Assembly: GCA_023437365.1 (NCBI GenBank)
Contig: JAEZGK010000081.1
Span: forward strand, 62,001-126,000
Direction: 5' to 3'
Origin: Bacillota bacterium
GTDB lineage: Bacteria > Bacillota > Clostridia > Lachnospirales > Lachnospiraceae
DNA: 64,000 nt
Part shown: piece by piece, positions 59,824-64,000 of the stretch
How the letters are laid out: each line of letters begins with the position of its first letter
Numbering within the stretch: position 1 is the stretch's first letter
Notes under the pieces: model-generated
The model's database searches: none
The model's input: the letters and a program-made list of their open reading frames with translations, nothing else
Told to the model about the DNA's origin: nothing
Made by a program: the position numbers and the translations under genes

Positions 59824-62794
59824 TGTCAATCCCTGTAAAATGTGTATGCCCATGGGTGCAGTAACCGCTCTCTACGGCATCAGGCGGTGTATGTCCCTCC
59901 TTCACGGTTCTCAGGGCTGCAGCACCTATATCCGTAGGCATATGGCAACTCATTATAATGAGCCGGTGGACATCGCTTCCTCTTCCCTCACGGAGGAGGG
60001 AACAGTCTACGGAGGAGAAAAAAATCTGACTCAGGGGTTATTAAATCTGATTAAGGTATACCGACCGGAGGTTATCGGAGTGGCTACGACCTGTCTGGCT
60101 GAAACCATCGGCGAGGACATAAGAAGGATGATCCACAATTTTTATGAAAAGTATCCGGAGCATCGTGATATTACAATTATACCGGTATCCTCACCGGGAT
60201 ACGGCGGAACACAGTACGAGGGATATCTGGAAGCAATCTATCAGATTGTGAAGGCTGTTCCTATGGTGACTACGCCAAATGACAGGGTCAATGTGATCAC
60301 CGGTCAGCTATCTCCTGCGGATACCAGATATTTAAAGGAGCTTTTAGAGGAGTTTGGCATCGACGCCATTCTGTTGCCCGATTTATCCGGCAACCTGGAT
60401 GGTATTTATCAGGAGCACTATAACAGACTCCCGGAAACCGGAACAAAGCTTCAGGATATCTGCCAAATGGCCGGAGCAAAAGCAACCATAGAGGTAGGTT
60501 CGTTTTTATCCGAGACGAGGTCGGCGGGAGGATATCTTCAGGACACCTACGGAGTTCCATACTACCGCTGCCCTCTCCCGATCGGTTTACGGGACAATGA
60601 CGAGTTGCTGACAATTCTGCAAAAGGTATCCGGTAAGCCTGTACCCGAACGAATTGTCATGGAACGCGGGAGATTTCTGGATGCTATGATTGACGGACAT
60701 AAGTATAACGGCGAAGCGAAGGCAGTCATTTACGGAGAACCGGATTTCGTATACAGTGCGGTCAGACTTTGCTTGGAGAATGGGGTTATGCCTCTAGTCA
60801 CAGCCACAGGTACGAAATGTGTGAAGCTGAAGGAACTGCTTCATGAGGAAATAGAAGCACTGGCAGACAGGTATTTTATCGATCAATTCGAAATTCTTGA
60901 CGAGATTGATTTTCAGACCATCGAGCAATATGCCAAAGAGCTTCAGGCAAATCTTCTGATCGGTAATTCGGACGGAAGGAGAATTGCGGAAAAGCTTGGG
61001 ATCAAGCTGGTACGACGGGGTTTCCCGATTCATGACAGGGTTGGCGGACAAAGACTTCGTTCCATCGGGTATGAGGGTGCATTGACCTTTCTGGATGAAA
61101 TCTCGAATTCCATCCTGGAGGTCAAGGAGGAAACCTTTCGAGATTATCTGTATCATAAGTATTTTAAAGATCAGAAGCAAAGCGAAGAGATAAAAGACAG
61201 AGAACTCGTAGAGATAAATGACAGAGAACTCGAAGAGATGAAAGAACTCGAAGAGATGAAAGACAAAGAACTCGAAGAGAAAAAAGACAAAGAACTCGAA
61301 GAGATGAAAGACAAAGAACTCGTAGAGAAAACAGACAAAGAACTGGAAGAGAAGAAAGACAAAGAACTAGAAGAGATGAAAGACAAAGAACTCGAAGAGA
61401 TGAAAGACAAAGAACTCGAAGAGAAAATAGACAAAGAACTCGAAGAGATAAAAGACAAAGAACTCGTAGATAAAATAGACAAAGAACTAGAAGAGAAGAA
61501 AGATAAAGAGAAGAAGGATAGAGAGAATAAAGTTGAAGATAAGGAGAATATAGATAAGAAAGACGAGTCTAAAAATCTTGTAGGCTTTGGCAGCAGGGAA
61601 TCAGGGAAAACCATAGAGGAGAAGACAACGACCCACCCCTGTTACAATTGTAAGGCACATAAGTACTCACGGATACATCTCCCGATTGCTCCACACTGTA
61701 ATATCAGCTGTAATTATTGCGTGAGGAAATACGACTGTCCCAATGAGAGCAGACCAGGGGTAACGACCGGCATCCTGTCACCGGAGGAAGCACTTCAGAG
61801 GTTCTTGACAGCCAGAGAAAAGCTTTCCAACCTGACGGTAGTCGGAATTGCCGGGCCCGGAGACGCACTTGCCAATTTTGAGGAGACGAGACGAACCTTG
61901 CAGCTAATCAGGGCAGTGGATTCAGAGATTACCTTCTGCCTGTCCACGAATGGCCTGCTACTGCCTAAGTATGCACAGGAGCTGGTAGCCTTGGGAGTAT
62001 CCCATGTTACAGTAACGATGAATGCGGTAGATCCTGCCATAGGTGCGAGGATATACCGCCATATTGATTACTTGGGTGTCCGATACCAGGGAGAAGTGGC
62101 GGCGGCAATCCTGATGACCAATCAATTCTCCGGTATTCAGATGTTGTCTGCCTATGGAATTATCTGTAAGGTCAATATCGTGATGATCAAAGGAATCAAT
62201 GACCTGCACATTCCTGAGGTTGTGAAGAAGGTAAAGGAGTTGGGAGGAACGGTAACGAACATCATGCCGATGATTCCTGTCAAGGGCGCAATTTTCGAGG
62301 ATTTGGTCATGGTAACCGAACAGGAGCTGTTGGATATGAGGAAAGGCTGTAACACAATCATGGAACAGATGTACCATTGCAGACAATGCAGAGCGGATGC
62401 AGCAGGGCCGCTCGGGGAAGATCGCTCCGGAGAGCTTGCAGCACAATCAGAGAAAATGCTCCAGGTAGCGGTAGCGACAAAAAGCGGCATGATGGTAGAC
62501 CAACATTTCGGTCATGTCACGGAGTTCTATGTATACGAATATGTGAACGGCAATACGGTGTTCAAGGAGAAGAGAAGTGTAAGCCGCTATTGCAGCGGGA
62601 CCTTGGAATGTGATACCAAGGAGGAGAACATGGAAACAATCATCCGTGCAATCTCTGACTGTAATGCGGTGATAGCCATGAGAATAGGAGATGTGCCGAG
62701 GCAAAAACTAAAGCAAAGGGGAATCAAGGTATTTACAACGGTAGATAGGATTGAGACCTCTGTAAAGATAGCAGTCGCAGAATTAATACAATAA
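59798..62794 (+). CDS. nifN-B: NifN-NifB fusion protein with repetitive charged linker
   Basis: The 998-residue protein joins three parts. NifN (about 1-450) is NifK-like, with NPCKMCMPMGAVTALYG and ATTCLAETIGEDIR. A Lys/Glu/Asp linker (about 464-575) is built from 8-residue KDKELEEM-like repeats. Radical-SAM NifB (about 610-880) has the cluster motif CNISCNYC at Cys634, Cys638 and Cys641. A NifX/NafY-like domain closes the protein (about 888-998, LQVAVATKSGMMVDQHFGH). NifB makes NifB-co from [4Fe-4S] units and NifEN completes FeMo-co; fusion may channel the intermediate. NifN-B fusions are known in Clostridium, but so long and regular a linker is unusual. GAGGAGG precedes the ATG. Confidence 0.95.
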   Translation: MKGTLANLNVNPCKMCMPMGAVTALYGIRRCMSLLHGSQGCSTYIRRHMATHYNEPVDIASSSLTEEGTVYGGEKNLTQGLLNLIKVYRPEVIGVATTCLAETIGEDIRRMIHNFYEKYPEHRDITIIPVSSPGYGGTQYEGYLEAIYQIVKAVPMVTTPNDRVNVITGQLSPADTRYLKELLEEFGIDAILLPDLSGNLDGIYQEHYNRLPETGTKLQDICQMAGAKATIEVGSFLSETRSAGGYLQDTYGVPYYRCPLPIGLRDNDELLTILQKVSGKPVPERIVMERGRFLDAMIDGHKYNGEAKAVIYGEPDFVYSAVRLCLENGVMPLVTATGTKCVKLKELLHEEIEALADRYFIDQFEILDEIDFQTIEQYAKELQANLLIGNSDGRRIAEKLGIKLVRRGFPIHDRVGGQRLRSIGYEGALTFLDEISNSILEVKEETFRDYLYHKYFKDQKQSEEIKDRELVEINDRELEEMKELEEMKDKELEEKKDKELEEMKDKELVEKTDKELEEKKDKELEEMKDKELEEMKDKELEEKIDKELEEIKDKELVDKIDKELEEKKDKEKKDRENKVEDKENIDKKDESKNLVGFGSRESGKTIEEKTTTHPCYNCKAHKYSRIHLPIAPHCNISCNYCVRKYDCPNESRPGVTTGILSPEEALQRFLTAREKLSNLTVVGIAGPGDALANFEETRRTLQLIRAVDSEITFCLSTNGLLLPKYAQELVALGVSHVTVTMNAVDPAIGARIYRHIDYLGVRYQGEVAAAILMTNQFSGIQMLSAYGIICKVNIVMIKGINDLHIPEVVKKVKELGGTVTNIMPMIPVKGAIFEDLVMVTEQELLDMRKGCNTIMEQMYHCRQCRADAAGPLGEDRSGELAAQSEKMLQVAVATKSGMMVDQHFGHVTEFYVYEYVNGNTVFKEKRSVSRYCSGTLECDTKEENMETIIRAISDCNAVIAMRIGDVPRQKLKQRGIKVFTTVDRIETSVKIAVAELIQ
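61187..61537 (+). repeat. 24 bp coding minisatellite in nifN-B
   Basis: About 13-14 imperfect in-frame copies of a 24 bp unit (core GAACTCGAAGAGATGAAAGA, then CAAA) encode the linker repeats. Units vary in a few codons (GAA CTC/CTA/CTG; ATG, AAA, ATA, ACA). One unit is shortened near 61240-61260. It is rich in A and G, unlike the flanking NifN and NifB coding sequence. Confidence 0.93.
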
Positions 62795-62820
62795 CGCATT
62801 CGACAGGAGAGAGGTTAATT

Positions 62821-63129
62821 ATGGTTAAAATCAATAAGCATATTTTCGTATGTACCAGCTGTAGAGTGAATGGACAGCAGAAGGGGTTATGCTATTCCAA
62901 GGATTCCGTGGATCTTGTCACGAAATTCATGGAGGTGATAGAGGATTTGGATTTGTCATCAGAGGTGATGATTACGAATACAGGATGCTTCGGGATCTGT
63001 GATAAAGGACCGATTGCGGTGATCTATCCGGAGGGAGTCTGGTACGGTAATCTGACGGAGGACGACATAGAGAAGATTGTCTGCCAGCATATCATCAATG
63101 GACTCCCGGTGGAAGAGCTGCAGATATAG
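62821..63129 (+). CDS. Thioredoxin-like [2Fe-2S] ferredoxin
   Basis: The 102-residue protein has cysteines at 11, 14, 24, 56 and 60 (FVCTSCRVNGQQKGLC ... NTGCFGIC), the same five positions as in the Clostridium pasteurianum [2Fe-2S] ferredoxin that interacts with the MoFe protein. The fold is thioredoxin-like. AGGAGAGAGG lies before the ATG, 26 bp after nifN-B. It is a probable electron carrier or assembly factor for nitrogenase. Confidence 0.9.
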   Translation: MVKINKHIFVCTSCRVNGQQKGLCYSKDSVDLVTKFMEVIEDLDLSSEVMITNTGCFGICDKGPIAVIYPEGVWYGNLTEDDIEKIVCQHIINGLPVEELQI

Positions 63130-63203
63130 AGGACCAGTAGATATCGTACAGTCATCGCTATCAAGCCACCGTAGATATCGAACAGAGGCAGGGAGGTTTT
63201 TCT

Positions 63204-64000
63204 ATGCTACAGATTATAGATAATTCCTTAATAATACCAATGGATGCTTATCATGATAGGGATATTTTATACCGCTATTGTGAGCTGCTGTTCATCATTG
63301 GTGTGGATACGGTAGAGCTTCCGGTAAGGGTAGTGGAATGGATGGGGAAGCTTCCTGAGGGTAGATACCTACTTCATGTGACCGGCGACGAACAAGTACG
63401 GCAATATCCGGGGTTTTATCGCTACATCAGCCATCAGCCATTAAATTGCGAGAATGCGGTTCTGGAAATCCAATTAAATGATATCAGGGAGATGATCCGC
63501 CTGAAAACTTACCGGGACCAGAAGGAGGTTCGGATACGTGGATTGGATGATCTGATATGCCATTCTTATGAAAAGCTGATACCGGAAATGCTTCATTATT
63601 TACCTCAAACAAAAATAATATTCTGCCCGGAGAACACATATGGCTGTGCCTGTGCACTTGCTCTTTTATGGTTGACCGAATATGGAAAGGATATCACGGC
63701 CAGCTTTGTCGGTGTGATGAATAATGCACCTACGGAAGAGCTTTTAATGGCCCTCCGAGTCAATATCAGACACAAGCCGAATCGGGATATGACTGTCTTA
63801 CCTGAACTGGCCGAACTATATGAGAAAATGACCGGTAAAAGGATCGGTAACCGGAAACCAATCCTAGGCAGAAATATTTTTAAAGTGGAGGCGGGAATCC
63901 ATGCAGATGGCATTCATAAGAATCCTGTCACCTATGAAGCTTATCTACCGAATTCTGTCGGAGGAAGCTTCGAGCTTGTGATCGGAAAGCATTCCGGTTC
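63204..64000 (+). CDS. nifV: NifV-type homocitrate synthase-like protein (omega-like), cut by the window end
   Basis: The visible part has 265 codons and no stop before base 64000. The start ATG follows GGGAGG. The N-terminal half resembles a degenerate isopropylmalate/homocitrate synthase barrel: it opens LQIIDNSLIIPMD where active enzymes have a DxTLRDGEQ motif. The second half keeps EAGIHADGIHKNPVTYEAYLP and GKHSG, as in the NifV communication region. In C. pasteurianum homocitrate synthase is split into omega and alpha subunits; this fits the omega type, with the alpha gene expected to the right. Homocitrate is part of FeMo-co. Confidence 0.8.
   Translation, partial: MLQIIDNSLIIPMDAYHDRDILYRYCELLFIIGVDTVELPVRVVEWMGKLPEGRYLLHVTGDEQVRQYPGFYRYISHQPLNCENAVLEIQLNDIREMIRLKTYRDQKEVRIRGLDDLICHSYEKLIPEMLHYLPQTKIIFCPENTYGCACALALLWLTEYGKDITASFVGVMNNAPTEELLMALRVNIRHKPNRDMTVLPELAELYEKMTGKRIGNRKPILGRNIFKVEAGIHADGIHKNPVTYEAYLPNSVGGSFELVIGKHSG

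Noticed and set aside
61171..61614. Minus-strand Ser-rich ORF opposite the NifN-B linker
   Set aside because: It is the antisense shadow of the 24 bp coding minisatellite.

Overview
The window looks like the chromosome of a spore-forming, anaerobic, nitrogen-fixing Clostridia bacterium, most likely Lachnospiraceae (Lachnoclostridium/Anaerocolumna-like). The reasons are a complete spoIIAA-spoIIAB-sigF plus spoVAC-AD-AE block, clostridial NifD (long, with an insertion) and short NifK, a NifN-NifB fusion, a thioredoxin-like [2Fe-2S] ferredoxin, and AT-rich promoters of the TTGACA-17-TATAAT type. No rRNA, tRNA, CRISPR array, phage or intact transposon was seen.

Layout. 1-1020: a minus-strand ZTP riboswitch for a gene beyond the left edge, and an ECF-transporter S component preceded by a candidate structured leader. 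1335-4280: a zinc/manganese ABC importer (znuA-znuC-znuB) behind a promoter-overlapping palindrome. 4647-9834: an AI-2E-family permease, an HTH-Panacea (DUF4065) protein, typA and a two-OB-fold SSB-like protein. 10315-12850: lysine-riboswitch-controlled dapA, then dapB. 13102-18015: a Gld-type ABC transporter with two exported accessory proteins. 18376-24777: a SpoIID-domain protein, a YihY membrane protein, azlCD, and a small acidic protein with a zinc-ribbon TPR protein. 24957-28862: the forespore sigma-F regulon switch and spoVA genes. 29560-39101: class A PBP, YigZ, VanZ, RarA, PtsI under a LicT/GlcT-type RAT antiterminator, and a secreted InlB-repeat protein. 39279-50657: MFS/ArsR pair, a divergent transcarbamylase, two isochorismatase paralogues, AraC-GyrI regulator, esterase, aminotransferase/MocR divergent pair and a ClC transporter. 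50747-64000: modABC and nifH-I1-I2-D-K-E-(N-B)-ferredoxin-nifV(omega), all on the plus strand and running off the right edge.

The right-hand 13 kb works as one system. ModABC imports molybdate. NifB and NifEN, here with NifN and NifB fused through a repetitive charged linker, build FeMo-cofactor. The NifV-type protein should contribute to homocitrate. NifDK with NifH reduces N2, NifI1/NifI2 switch the enzyme off when nitrogen is sufficient, and the [2Fe-2S] ferredoxin is a candidate partner. No nifA-type activator is present. Instead both modA and nifH have terminator-like hairpins in their leaders, and the nifH one ends only 22 bp before the start codon, which points to attenuation/antitermination.

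The window is unusually rich in non-coding repeats: a dispersed 170-190 bp palindromic element that abuts terminator T-tracts three times, a tandem palindromic array between dapA and dapB, a 227 bp near-perfect inverted repeat, and several microsatellite-like tandem arrays.
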